A stretch of 31,608 nucleotides of DNA from Saprospiraceae bacterium (GTDB lineage Bacteria > Bacteroidota > Bacteroidia > Chitinophagales > Saprospiraceae). Made by a program: the position numbers and the translations under genes. Under the pieces are notes generated by a model. That model saw nothing but the letters and a program-made list of their open reading frames with translations, made no database searches and was not told the origin of the DNA. How positions within the stretch are numbered: the first letter of the stretch is position 1; each line of letters starts with the position of its first letter. Shown here piece by piece: positions 7,837 through 16,681 of the stretch. The DNA lies in NCBI GenBank assembly GCA_029262975.1, contig JAJCYJ010000259.1:1-31608 (forward strand), written 5' to 3'.

Positions 7837-8358
7837 CTACCTCTTCACCCTAACTTCAATAATCAAAACCTGTGATTCAATACCCTCTAATTCTATTTCA
7901 AAAGAATTGAAACCCTTCACGGCTGACCTCGAATATTTACGAACCAATTGTCCAGTGATGTTATAAACATTGATGGTCAAGTCCTCATCCTCATCCTTAT
8001 CCGAACGATAGGACAGAACAGTATAGTCATCAGCTGGATTAGGAGACCAACCTGTCTTTACACTTGCAGGAAGTATTTCTTTTACAAGAGACAAATCATA
8101 TGTTGTAATTAAATCGCGATCATATGATTCACTGGCAAATCCACCGGACGATATATTAATTCCTCGAATCTTATCACCGGCATAGCTCTTCCTCATTTTT
8201 ACTTTGAATAATGGAAGATCCGGATCCAATCCTTTTAATGATGAAAAACTTACCAATAGATGGCCGTTGTGTATATTGAGTTGATTGCTTTCCTGAACGT
8301 TGACTACTCGGGCATCGACATTGTCCATATTATTCATTAATAGACTGGTTTGAAACAT
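7837..8358 (-). pseudogene. Orphan T9SS sorting tail; 5'-truncated surface protein
   Basis: A 173-codon frame with no signal peptide. Residues about 15-95 look like the beta-rich segment that precedes the sorting domain in large Bacteroidota surface proteins (GHLLVSFSSL, PLFKVKMR, INISSGGFASESYD). Residues about 105-173 are a type A T9SS C-terminal domain: WSPNPADDYTVLSY, then INVYNITGQLVRKYS and a final VLIIEVRVKR. A T9SS cargo must first pass the inner membrane by a signal peptide, so a protein starting here should not be exported. I read it as the 3' remnant of a large surface-protein gene. The frame stays open only about 40 bases above the ATG at 8358. It could still be expressed as a small cytosolic protein. 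Confidence 0.6.
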
Positions 8359-8473
8359 AACAAATCTTCTAATGATTCCAGATAGAATTCTAATTAATCA
8401 ATATAGTAGTTGTCTTCTTAAGGAGCTAAAACGAGATATATCCGTAACCTTCTTGAAAAAAAAAGTTACTAAT

Positions 8474-9367
8474 TTATCCGCTAGTCGCGCTATAAAATCG
8501 AGTAGTAGGATATGCTAACTCTATATCATCATGAAGCGAGAATCTTGTTAAAATTTCTTCAATGACTTCCTGTTCCAAATCCCTCCTTTTTTTTGGTGGG
8601 CATAAATATCTCATGGTTAGTGAGACACCCTGGTCTTTAATCTGAGTATATACGGTAGGATCAAGTACTGTATAAGAAACGAAATAGGCCTTTCTTGCTT
8701 TTTTAAGCTTTAACTCCACATCTGAAATATATTTTAGAAGTTTATCTTGCTCAATCTCTACCAGCACTTCTTTGGCTTTTTTCCAATTAGATTCAAAAGT
8801 GATTATGATCGGAATTTCATGCCAGATCAGATCCAACCCCTGATGATAATTCATAACTGCCTGATTAAACAATAAACCATTTGGAACGTGGACAATTCTT
8901 CCTGTGCTTTGATCAGCTTTTACCCAATTTTTTATTTCTAAAAGAGTAAACTCAAAAAATCCGATATCTGCAACATCACCTTCAATCGTTCCGATTTGTA
9001 CCCGATCCCCTATTTCGAATGGTTTTTTTATAATAATATATACCCAAGCAAATAAGTTGCCAATTGGATCTTTCAGCGCTATGGCAAGACCAGCTGTTAA
9101 GAGCCCTAAAAAGGTGCCTATTGTCTGAAATTCAGATATCCAAATAGGCGAAACAGCGAATATGAAAATTAAATAAGAACTATAAGAAATGATCTTTTGC
9201 CAGGTATATCTTGACCTAATATCTTCAATATTTCTGTGGAGAATTCTAATAACCAACCGTCGGGCAGAGAATATTAAAACAAATAAAATTAGAGTTGATA
9301 GTAATTTGTATTGAATGGAATGGCTCATTCCGGAATAGTCATATATCCATTGGGTTAGTTCATTCAT
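8474..9367 (-). CDS. MscS-family mechanosensitive ion channel
   Basis: A 297-residue small-conductance mechanosensitive channel. Three membrane helices lie at about 18-36, 60-78 and 84-112. The third is the pore helix, rich in Gly and Ala (GLLTAGLAIALKDPIGN). It is followed by the conserved beta-domain entry KPFEIGDRVQIGTIEGDV (115-132). The C-terminal alpha/beta vestibule domain runs to about 285. Channels of this family open on membrane tension and release solutes during hypo-osmotic shock. The length is normal for the short MscS type. It lies between the orphan T9SS tail and the NhaD gene on the same strand, separated by gaps over 100 bases, so it is probably transcribed alone. Confidence 0.93.
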   Translation of the reverse strand: MNELTQWIYDYSGMSHSIQYKLLSTLILFVLIFSARRLVIRILHRNIEDIRSRYTWQKIISYSSYLIFIFAVSPIWISEFQTIGTFLGLLTAGLAIALKDPIGNLFAWVYIIIKKPFEIGDRVQIGTIEGDVADIGFFEFTLLEIKNWVKADQSTGRIVHVPNGLLFNQAVMNYHQGLDLIWHEIPIIITFESNWKKAKEVLVEIEQDKLLKYISDVELKLKKARKAYFVSYTVLDPTVYTQIKDQGVSLTMRYLCPPKKRRDLEQEVIEEILTRFSLHDDIELAYPTTRFYSATSG

Positions 9368-9519
9368 AATAAATATTTAATTCATTTTTGAATCCCTTTG
9401 ATTCTCATCACTTGGAAAGAGGTAAAGATCAAAAAGTCTTTTGAGCAAATTGACAATGAGTCCAATTAAACTTTCTTCAAAAAGACCCAATCAAGCAAAC
9501 ATACCAAAGTATTACTACA

Positions 9520-9810
9520 CTATAATGTTGTCGCAGTAATCTTGCATTTGCTAATAAATCCATCTCTCAAAATAACATGGCCACACAAGAATCCTGTAAC
9601 TATCACTACTCGCCCGATAATCCAGGTAATATTACTTCCGAGAAATGATAATATTAGTACAAAGATTAAAATAAACAAACATGTCCACAAAGAGATTAGT
9701 GCCGTGACTCGAAAACATGAATTTTGATCCTGAGCCTCACCCAGAAATACTATAAATAAACCTGCGAACAGCACTATACTAAGATCACAAGAGAAAGCTA
9801 AAGGGGCCAT
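9520..9810 (-). CDS. Small three-TM membrane protein downstream of NhaD
   Basis: A 96-residue hydrophobic protein with membrane segments at about 8-24, 36-57 and 62-80 and a short basic tail (SKCKITATTL). Its start is 12 bases after the stop of the NhaD gene, so it is probably the second gene of that transcript. I do not recognise the family. Its position suggests an accessory or regulatory partner of the antiporter, but this rests on adjacency only. A short unrelated frame on the other strand overlaps it and is less likely to be real. Confidence 0.6.
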   Translation of the reverse strand: MAPLAFSCDLSIVLFAGLFIVFLGEAQDQNSCFRVTALISLWTCLFILIFVLILSFLGSNITWIIGRVVIVTGFLCGHVILRDGFISKCKITATTL

Positions 9811-9822
9811 GAATACATATTT

Positions 9823-11124
9823 TTAAGAATTCAGCAACCAGTAGGCACCAATACCGGCAAAATAGCCAGCTAGTGCTAACAATGAAATTTTTCTTAGATA
9901 CCATAAAAAATCAATTTTTAATATACCCATGATGGCGACACCTGCAGCTGATCCAATTATAAGTGTGCTTCCACCAGTTCCTACAGAATATGCCAACAAT
10001 TCCCAAAATGTATGATCCTGTGGATATATGCTCGTAGGGTACATTCCTATAGCACCAGCTACCAGGGGAACATTGTCCACTAATGCTGACAGCAATCCAA
10101 TTATCGTGTTGATGACATATAAATTTCCGAACGTTTTATCGAGCGCGAGGGCCAAAGTCTGTAAAAAACCAGCAGTCTCTAAACTGGAAACTGCAAGTAA
10201 AATACCTAAAAAAAATAGGATGCTCGGAGTATCTATTCTTTGTATTACGGTAGCTACAGAAAGGAAATTCTTATGTTCACTTTCCTTTTTTCTATGAATT
10301 ATTTCGGTGGCAATCCATAATATTCCTAGGCTGAATAAAATTCCCATAAAAGGGGGCAATTGCGTGAGCTGTTTAAAAACAGGAACGAATAGAAGCCCAA
10401 CCAGACCCATCGCAAGGATTAAATTTTGTTCAAAATAACTGACGCTGTGATTATTATTATTATTATGATTCTCCAAATTCTCAGCCTTCTTAACATTTCC
10501 GGTTAGCTGGAATGAAACAATGGAAAGTGGTACAAGAATGCAAACAAGAGATGGAATAATCAATTCCGTAACTATATTTAATGCGCTAACCTGACCTCCT
10601 ATCCACAGCATTATCGTAGTCACATCACCTATTGGAGACCAGGCACCACCCGCATTAGCTGCTATTACAACCATACCAGCCATGAACCACAAATCCTCTT
10701 TATCTGAGATTAATTTGCGCAATAATACGGCCATGACAATCGAAGTTGTAAGGTTGTCAAGTAATGCAGAAAAAAAGAAAGTAAGTCCAGAAAGAATCCA
10801 TACAAGCTTAACACGGTCAGTTGTTACAATTTTATTAGTTACTGTATCAAATCCATTGTGCGCATCAATCAATTCGACAATCGTCATAGCGCCCATTAAA
10901 AAAAAGAGAATTTCCGCTATCTCGCCCACATGATGAAGCAACGATTCATTTATAAAGGACGCTTCTATAGAGCCAGGAAATAATGTTTTTTGATAAAATA
11001 TTACAAGAATCCAGGATATCACCCCAGTTAGAATCGCTATGGCTGCTTTGTCTATCTTAAGTGGATGCTCGAAAGCTATAAGTAAGTAACCGATAACAAA
11101 AGTAAGTACTATAGATATGGGCAT
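9823..11124 (-). CDS. nhaD: NhaD-type Na+/H+ antiporter
   Basis: A 433-residue inner-membrane antiporter of the ion transporter superfamily. Residue numbers here count from the ATG at 11124; a TTG 21 bases upstream is possible but adds nothing. NhaD hallmarks are visible: LLHHVGEIAEILFFLMGAMTIVELIDAH near 62-90, the SALLDNLTTSIVMA segment (about 118-131), AGGAWSPIGDVTTIMLW (about 158-174), and in the second half SALVDNVPLVAGAIGMY and GTGGSTLIIGSAAGVAIMG. The paired DN motifs in the two inverted halves are the expected ion-binding helices. A loop of consecutive Asn codons (HNNNNNHS) separates the halves. It exports Na+ or Li+ for H+ and supports growth in salt or at high pH. A small membrane protein follows in the same transcript. 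Confidence 0.92.
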   Translation of the reverse strand: MPISIVLTFVIGYLLIAFEHPLKIDKAAIAILTGVISWILVIFYQKTLFPGSIEASFINESLLHHVGEIAEILFFLMGAMTIVELIDAHNGFDTVTNKIVTTDRVKLVWILSGLTFFFSALLDNLTTSIVMAVLLRKLISDKEDLWFMAGMVVIAANAGGAWSPIGDVTTIMLWIGGQVSALNIVTELIIPSLVCILVPLSIVSFQLTGNVKKAENLENHNNNNNHSVSYFEQNLILAMGLVGLLFVPVFKQLTQLPPFMGILFSLGILWIATEIIHRKKESEHKNFLSVATVIQRIDTPSILFFLGILLAVSSLETAGFLQTLALALDKTFGNLYVINTIIGLLSALVDNVPLVAGAIGMYPTSIYPQDHTFWELLAYSVGTGGSTLIIGSAAGVAIMGILKIDFLWYLRKISLLALAGYFAGIGAYWLLNS

Positions 11125-12124
11125 AATGATATTTTCTAATTTCAAATATTGAGATGGATGTAAGATTTTTATCTGTATGTTATAATATCACATCTTTTAA
11201 TTTCACTATGTGAATAAATAGGTTTTGCAATTTACCTAAGCGCCATATAACCAAGATCTTGAGTATCACTAACATGCCAAAATCACTCACAACTCACAAC
11301 TCACAAAATGAATTATTTCAAAATGACCAGGACGCAATTTCTTTATCCTCGATATTTTCTTTATCATATCTTTCATGGAACTAACATAAGCCTCACTAAA
11401 TTGAACGTAAGGAATATAACCGCAGGATAAAGAGATTAACAGAATCCAATTCAAAGCTCAGTAATTACTTGTTTTCAGCATTTCACACGTCCTAAATATA
11501 ATTTTTCTTACTTTCATAGAACTCAAAATTCTTTGAATGGGAAAATATCGTCGGTGAATACATCCTTTGTTTCGATGACGATTGAGTAAATAGAAAATAT
11601 CAACTTTATAAGAAAAGACCAATATTCGCTTACACTTTGGATAATCTTTTAAGATTTAAATCAAATAGTATAATCACTCTGTCTCTGCTGGATAGAGGTT
11701 TCTCTGTCATATTCTTATTTCCTAGGACAAACAATTTAGATTACTGAAAAATTATAAATGTCATATAAATGCTCACCTTATATCTCCAATTTATCTTTTC
11801 AAATGGATGCATCTTTACCCATTATTCAATCTGCTCTTTTTGTCTAAAGCTTTCCCATTTAATTTCCATTAAATAATATATCTTCTTTAAGTCAGCCTTA
11901 TGAAACAACGAGTTTACTTTCAGTAAATCTCGTATTAATGATCCCTATTAATAGAATATTACCATATTCCAGATCACTTTGAAACCTTCGATCTTCGTAA
12001 TCAAACTCAGCGTGAACAAAAGGTTCAAGCACATTTTATCGATTCCAGTTGTATCGAAATATTGGCGCCCAAAAAAGTCAGATTAACCGTATACCGTATC
12101 TTCATTTTACATTTCAATTTACAC
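11125..12124. other. 1-kb AT-rich intergenic region
   Basis: No secure gene. Near the NhaD start is a palindrome TTCAC-TAT-GTGAA at 11202-11214. At about 11284-11305 the 7-mer ACTCACA is repeated three times in tandem. The part from 11822 to 12105 reads as a frameshifted gene on the minus strand and is listed separately. The rest shows no stable long hairpin or tRNA-like fold. Confidence 0.5.
11822..12105 (-). pseudogene. Possible small gene broken by two frameshifts
   Basis: Three consecutive minus-strand frames each read like protein and join into about 95 codons. The first starts at ATG 12105 (MKIRYTVNLTFLGANIS) and stops at 12025. The second is open from about 12032 (EPFVHAEFDYEDRRFQ, then EYGNILLI). 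The third (SLIRDLLKVNSLFHKADLKK, then EIKWESFRQKEQIE) ends at TAA 11822-11824. The two shifts go in the same direction. No family is recognised. Sequencing error, decay or chance are all possible. Confidence 0.3.
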
Positions 12125-12955
12125 TTATTCTTCAAATAATTTTCCCTCAATCATATGGACTTTCAAATTTTCATCAACCCATACCATACTTTCATTAGGC
12201 ACTTCCACCCAGGTCTCATTTGATGTTATTATTTCTGAAGCGATTACTACAGACCTGAAATCATCCAGGGGTCCATTTTTAATATGAATCGGATTTCCAT
12301 CACATATCTCACATGGATGAACAGCTGTTCGACGCGTGTAGAACAAACTTCTATTAAAACGTGATGCTACCATCTCGTGGCCATTGGACAAAACGATATT
12401 TAAGGCTGATGATTCATTTGAATTAGGAATCAACGACCATAATTTTATCTTGGTTAATGCAAGTCTAAAGGCTTGATGCAACTTTACTCCAGACTCATAA
12501 TAATAATTATGAATGAGAGCCAGAATATGTTCACTATCTGTAGAACCTTTGATCATCTCCTTTTCTTTTGGTTTCAACTGCATCAAAATTTTTGATTTTA
12601 CAAAATCAAAATTCTCCACATGTCCATTATGAGCTAACATCAGCTCATCCTGAACGAAAGGATGCGTGTTTTCATTAGAAATATTTCCTATCGTAGCTCT
12701 ACGTATATGTGAAATTATATTGTTAGAGAATGCCTCAGATACAGCCATACGGAATTCTTCACTATTTTTGGCGAATCCTGCCTGCTTAGCCACTATAGGC
12801 TCTCCCTGAATATATTCTCCGAGACCCCATCCATCTTTATTATTGAGACCTCTATGGTCTTTTACACTCTGGGCTAACAGACTGTTTTGAGACTTAATAA
12901 GTTCGCATTCCACCTTCCTCGGAACACTCGATATAAATCCATATAATCTACACAT
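12125..12955 (-). CDS. Class II glutamine amidotransferase (YafJ/EgtC-like)
   Basis: A 276-residue N-terminal-nucleophile hydrolase. Met1 is followed at once by Cys2 (MCRLYGF), which becomes the catalytic N-terminal thiol after Met removal. DGWGLG (41-46), the SHIRRAT strand (about 82-88) and LAHNGHVEN (about 107-115) form the glutamine pocket, followed by GSTDSEHI. The length and order match stand-alone class II amidotransferases of the YafJ/EgtC group rather than the large GlmS or PurF enzymes. It releases ammonia from glutamine or a gamma-glutamyl compound; the true substrate is not known. The pair PCEICDG around 213 adds two closely spaced cysteines. It lies alone, between two gaps that hold probable pseudogenes. 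Confidence 0.88.
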   Translation of the reverse strand: MCRLYGFISSVPRKVECELIKSQNSLLAQSVKDHRGLNNKDGWGLGEYIQGEPIVAKQAGFAKNSEEFRMAVSEAFSNNIISHIRRATIGNISNENTHPFVQDELMLAHNGHVENFDFVKSKILMQLKPKEKEMIKGSTDSEHILALIHNYYYESGVKLHQAFRLALTKIKLWSLIPNSNESSALNIVLSNGHEMVASRFNRSLFYTRRTAVHPCEICDGNPIHIKNGPLDDFRSVVIASEIITSNETWVEVPNESMVWVDENLKVHMIEGKLFEE

Positions 12956-13410
12956 TGATCAAATTTTAACTTTTAAACAGATTTGTTTTTAGCAAATTAT
13001 TCATAAAGTGATTTTTATTCGATACTCAATTTTCCAATGGTACTGTATCATTTTTTATTCAAATTTTATGGCACAAGCCTATCACTACAGCTGTAAATAC
13101 AATTAATATTGCTTTTATAATCAATATTATTTTTATACTAAATAATTTATATAAGTCCGTTTTGAAAAACAGAAACGCTCCAATAATCAGAACTCCCTAT
13201 ATCCCTAAAGTAAACCAGTGGTTGCATTACTAATTTTTTCAACTGAGATGCCGAGGATTGAAATAACTCCACCCCTCTAACATGCCTCCAAGCGCTAGAG
13301 CAATTACTTCGACGAGGCCTAAGTCCTTTTTATCTTTCTTGTTATTTAATAGACCAATTCGATTAATTTGAATTGCTCTTTATGCCTCAATAATTTCACA
13401 TTTCAATTAT
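12956..13410. other. Intergenic region containing a gene remnant
   Basis: 455 AT-rich bases between the amidotransferase start and the end of the APC transporter. Most of it is taken up by the frameshifted membrane-protein remnant at 13059-13380. The 100 bases next to 12955 should hold the amidotransferase promoter, but I see no clear consensus. Confidence 0.5.
13059..13380 (-). pseudogene. Frameshifted remnant of a small membrane protein
   Basis: Read on the minus strand, about 107 codons make a coherent protein across two frame changes. The first part has LLNNKKDKKDLGLVEVIALA and LGGMLEG. After an apparent extra G in a GGGG run (13272-13275) comes GVISILGISVEKISNATTGLL. A return to the first frame gives GVLIIGAFLFFKTDLYKLF and a hydrophobic end finishing with AVVIGLCHKI before TGA at 13059-13061. 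A basic N-terminus and two or three membrane segments are visible. In-frame stops in the middle show it is not intact. The family is unknown. Confidence 0.4.
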
Positions 13411-15159
13411 CTATATAATTAATCTCACTCCTCCCAGTTCTTCCACTCGATATGGAAAATGATCACCGGGTGATCCGATAAACATGAAGTTGATTGGTAT
13501 CTTCCATTTTTCTGATAGTTCTCTGATAAGAGCAGGGCCGAAAACACCTTTAACTTCTATAAATTCTATTTTGATTTCGGGATATTCTCTGTCCAATACT
13601 TCAACGTCACTTTTTAGTCTTTTGGGTACTTTTTCGGAGTTTTCCATCACACTTACAATTTTTAATTTTTTAGTGTGTTCATTCTTCTTTATATATAACA
13701 TCACCCGATTGAGGACAGCCACGTCATCATGGTCGGTAAAAAAAACAAATTCCTGAGAATTTATTTCATTTATGAGACTCAGAATCTGTCTATTTGCATT
13801 TTGAACTGATTTGCGAATTGGTTCAAAAAAGTATTTGATAACCTCTAATAGTCCCCAGAGAATTTTGGTCCTATTAAGCATAATACTTATAAACAAAAAT
13901 GCCGGGACGAAATAAGTAAGAAATATAAAGAGATAGTGAGGATTTAATATGGCGTTTCCTATTATAGCCGTAATCACTGCAACAAAAGCGATGATAATTG
14001 CAATAGGAGAAGCACGTTCAGGGCGAGGTAATCTTTTGCGCTTGATCTTTAACAATATATTTCCAATTGCAAATAATGCCATGACTAATAAGAATGATAT
14101 TGCATATACTCCCGCAAGTGCAGATATGCCACCACTCGTTATAAAGAGCACAGAAATACATAATAAGAAAAAGGTAATTGCAATGAGGTAAGTAGATCCA
14201 AAGCGGTTCTTTTTTAACAGAATATTGGGCAAGATTCGATCAAGAGTCATTCGTTCCAGAAGGCCACTTACTCCAATAAAAGAAGTTAAGACGGCACCAC
14301 TTAAGACGAGTGCCGCATCAACAGAAATGAGGGCCGAAAGCCATGCTCCACTCGCCTCATAACCCAGATGTGCCAGAAGTGCTTCTTGGTTTTGTGCCAC
14401 CTGATCTAATGGTATGATCGAAAGAGCAAGAAAAGCCATTAGTGGATTAACGACACTGACTACTACCCACATGTTTCTCAGCGTCTTTGGAAAAACTCCT
14501 TTTTCTTGTTCTTCAACATAATTGGAAGAACTTTCAAATCCTGAAATGCCAAGCATTGCTGCAGCAAAACCAAAAAATAAGGCTTTGGGAATATTTTCTG
14601 TTAAAGAAGATTCATGGTTTGCATAAAATGTGGCCATTCCGTTCTCTATTAAATAAATACCACAAAAACTGGCCAGTACAACTAATGATACTAAGTGAAA
14701 AATGAAAATTGCTGTAGCTACTTTCGATGATTCCCTAATACCTAAAATAGTGAGGCATAGAAAAAGGAATAGCAAAGCCACCGTTGATGGAATAATCGAA
14801 AGATTACTCCACAAATTATGGACATAGTGCATTGCTTCACTACCTGAGATTACTGCAGTCGCCATATATGAGAGCAAGGTTAACGTAGCTGCTAACGAAG
14901 CTGTTGATTTGCTTGTCGTATTGAGCAGTGCATTATAAGCTCCTCCATTCAATGGTATAGAACCTACCACTTCACCATATATTTTTCGAAAAAGAAATAA
15001 TACACCCGCTACAATTAACAAGGATATCCATGCATAAGATCCTGCATATATAATCGCAAGCGCTGAAACGTAAAGACACGATGAACTAATGTCATTTCCA
15101 CATATAGAGGTTGCGGCAAGCTCCCCAAGTTTTCGTTGTGGCTTAGATTCTAACTTCAT
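13411..15159 (-). CDS. APC-superfamily amino acid permease with C-terminal cytosolic domain
   Basis: A 582-residue transporter. Residues about 10-440 contain roughly twelve membrane helices. The first broken helix reads AATSICGNDISSSCLYVSALA, and the SIPLNGGAYNALLN segment near 67-80 is typical of the amino acid-polyamine-organocation superfamily. FGFAAAMLGISGFESSSNYVEE (about 197-218) is the conserved helix 6 region. Residues about 445-582 form a soluble alpha/beta domain (FVFFTDHDDVAVLNRVMLYI, then KIVSVMEN and IEFIEVKGVFGPALIREL), perhaps regulatory. The substrate is probably an amino acid or related compound. The start ATG overlaps the patatin stop by four bases (ATGA), so the two are translationally coupled. 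It is the last gene of the LapA-like/patatin/permease operon. Confidence 0.9.
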   Translation of the reverse strand: MKLESKPQRKLGELAATSICGNDISSSCLYVSALAIIYAGSYAWISLLIVAGVLFLFRKIYGEVVGSIPLNGGAYNALLNTTSKSTASLAATLTLLSYMATAVISGSEAMHYVHNLWSNLSIIPSTVALLFLFLCLTILGIRESSKVATAIFIFHLVSLVVLASFCGIYLIENGMATFYANHESSLTENIPKALFFGFAAAMLGISGFESSSNYVEEQEKGVFPKTLRNMWVVVSVVNPLMAFLALSIIPLDQVAQNQEALLAHLGYEASGAWLSALISVDAALVLSGAVLTSFIGVSGLLERMTLDRILPNILLKKNRFGSTYLIAITFFLLCISVLFITSGGISALAGVYAISFLLVMALFAIGNILLKIKRKRLPRPERASPIAIIIAFVAVITAIIGNAILNPHYLFIFLTYFVPAFLFISIMLNRTKILWGLLEVIKYFFEPIRKSVQNANRQILSLINEINSQEFVFFTDHDDVAVLNRVMLYIKKNEHTKKLKIVSVMENSEKVPKRLKSDVEVLDREYPEIKIEFIEVKGVFGPALIRELSEKWKIPINFMFIGSPGDHFPYRVEELGGVRLII

Positions 15160-16067
15160 ATTGACTTATATTCTATGCATTGAATTGACGGTGTTGTAAC
15201 CTTAGCCATATTATAACCTTCGGTCCACCAAGCCTTCAACTGACGAGGATCAAAAATGAATGTTTGTTCAGACAATACTCTTGGTGTATGGTAGAAATGG
15301 ATCTTCACATTATTACGGAGTGCTTGCAAGTTTCCTATAATCAGATCATCCTGTCCAATCTGATTAAGCATAAAATCAAATGTTTTGTTTAAAAGACCAA
15401 ATGCATTTTTAACGTGGGGTGAATTTTTAATTTTTTTCTCTGGACGAAGGGCAATTACATCAATCCACGTAGCACCTTCATTTATCGCCTTCTGAATAGG
15501 AATAACATTTCCAAAACCCCCATCACCATATTCTTTGTTATCATCCATATATAAACTCATAAAAGGTAACAAATTCGCAGAAGCCCAAACCCAATCGCAA
15601 AATTCCTCATACTCATATTCATCTGATGATTTATATTCCACACACTCATTAGTCAGATTGGAAACTGTAGCGATCACATTTTTCCCCTGATCTCTAATTT
15701 TTTGAAAATCTGCTTTAGAAATGTACTTACGTATATAAGTTCTCAGATTAGAACTGTCACCAAATGTTTTAGCTCCCCTGATGAACAATCGAATAATTCC
15801 AAAATGATTTATAGAAGTATAATAATGGCCATGTTTTTCTTTTATGACAAACGGGCAAATTTTAAAAATATCACTTTGTCTTACTTCAGTGAATGCTTTT
15901 TTAGCCTTATCTAATTCATTGGCAGCCAGGAGAGGTGCCAAAAGACTTCCTGTAGAAGTTCCGATGAATAAATCATATTGTCGACCGCAGTCATTCATAA
16001 GAAAATTTGCAACGCCCGCAGCATATGCTCCTTTACTACCACCTCCCGATATAACTAAAGCTTTCAT
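15156..16067 (-). CDS. Patatin-like phospholipase (intact dyad)
   Basis: A 303-residue cytosolic patatin-family acyl hydrolase. The oxyanion loop SGGGSKGAYAAG is at residues 7-18, the nucleophile elbow GTSTG at 36-40 with Ser38, and the catalytic Asp182 in the DGG motif. These make the complete Ser-Asp dyad. The family removes acyl chains from membrane lipids or lysolipids. It sits in the middle of a three-gene operon, overlapping both neighbours by ATGA (16064-16067 with the LapA-like gene, 15156-15159 with the APC permease). Such overlap suggests fixed co-expression of a lipid hydrolase with two membrane proteins. Its partner at 23551-24342 is a different patatin with a degraded elbow. Confidence 0.92.
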   Translation of the reverse strand: MKALVISGGGSKGAYAAGVANFLMNDCGRQYDLFIGTSTGSLLAPLLAANELDKAKKAFTEVRQSDIFKICPFVIKEKHGHYYTSINHFGIIRLFIRGAKTFGDSSNLRTYIRKYISKADFQKIRDQGKNVIATVSNLTNECVEYKSSDEYEYEEFCDWVWASANLLPFMSLYMDDNKEYGDGGFGNVIPIQKAINEGATWIDVIALRPEKKIKNSPHVKNAFGLLNKTFDFMLNQIGQDDLIIGNLQALRNNVKIHFYHTPRVLSEQTFIFDPRQLKAWWTEGYNMAKVTTPSIQCIEYKSI

Positions 16068-16297
16068 CCCGCAATGTTGGCATTTATTTCTTTTCTCTTT
16101 AAAAGAAGCATATCAATAAGCATAATTGTTGCCCCTAATACTATCATTCCCAGAATTAGATTTGGGAGTGAAATCTCTAAATCCCAAAATATCAGGTTTA
16201 AGGGAATTTCATGATTATTTCCAAAAAGCACAATGACTAGATATGCCAGGAAGAATAAAATTACTAGCAGGTTTGCGAAGTGGCAATATACCTTCAT
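16064..16297 (-). CDS. LapA-like (DUF1049-type) small membrane protein
   Basis: A two-TM protein of 77 residues from the ATG at 16297; a GTG at 16309 would add four residues. Helices lie at about 7-26 and 44-67 with a short tail LLLKRKEIN. The pattern of two helices separated by a LIFWDLEISLP strand matches the LapA domain (lipopolysaccharide assembly protein A, DUF1049). The family is linked to envelope biogenesis; the role here is not proven. It is the first gene of the operon and overlaps the patatin gene by four bases. A Bacteroidota-type promoter lies just upstream. Confidence 0.75.
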   Translation of the reverse strand: MKVYCHFANLLVILFFLAYLVIVLFGNNHEIPLNLIFWDLEISLPNLILGMIVLGATIMLIDMLLLKRKEINANIAG

Positions 16298-16335
16298 ATT
16301 TGTTCTCACTTGACATGATTAATTGTTTTACAAAT

Positions 16336-16366
16336 CAAAATTAATCAAATCGATGCTTGAAACAAT
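16336..16366 (-). promoter_or_regulatory. Bacteroidota-type promoter of the LapA-like/patatin/APC operon
   Basis: On the minus strand ATTG (16366-16363) is followed after exactly 19 bases by TAATTTTG (16343-16336). This fits the Bacteroidota consensus of a TTG-containing -33 box, about 19 bases, then TAnnTTTG. Transcription would start about 25-30 bases above the ATG at 16297. It is the best promoter match I found in the window. Confidence 0.55.
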
Positions 16367-16681
16367 TCAAATTCGTTAAATGCCATAAAATAGTCGGTGA
16401 ATCAGAGATAAACTAAGTTGATTGTCACAAGAACAAAACCGAGCTATTCAACTACTCTTCGTTAATCAGGATTAACTATATTACCCTGCGTCTGATGTTT
16501 TTATGACAGAGGCACATAATTAGAGATCCAACAACACTATGATACCTTCAGTTTTTGATTGTTCTATGCTTTATGTCTCTATACCGACTGATGTATAAAG
16601 ATCAAAATGTATGGAAAATTTACATACTCCATACTGTGAGAAAACTAAAGTCAGAACTCGACAGATTAAACTATGAAGAAA
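16367..16681. other. Intergenic region between operon promoter and lipoprotein gene
   Basis: About 315 AT-rich bases. A plus-strand frame beginning at 16555 reads plausibly for about 40 codons (YKDQNVWKIYILHTVRKLKS) before running antisense into the lipoprotein gene. I treat it as unsupported. No strong terminator for the lipoprotein gene is visible. Confidence 0.4.

Noticed and set aside
11284..11305. Replication origin or regulatory iterons
   Set aside because: Only three copies of a 7-mer are present, with no DnaA boxes or replication gene nearby.
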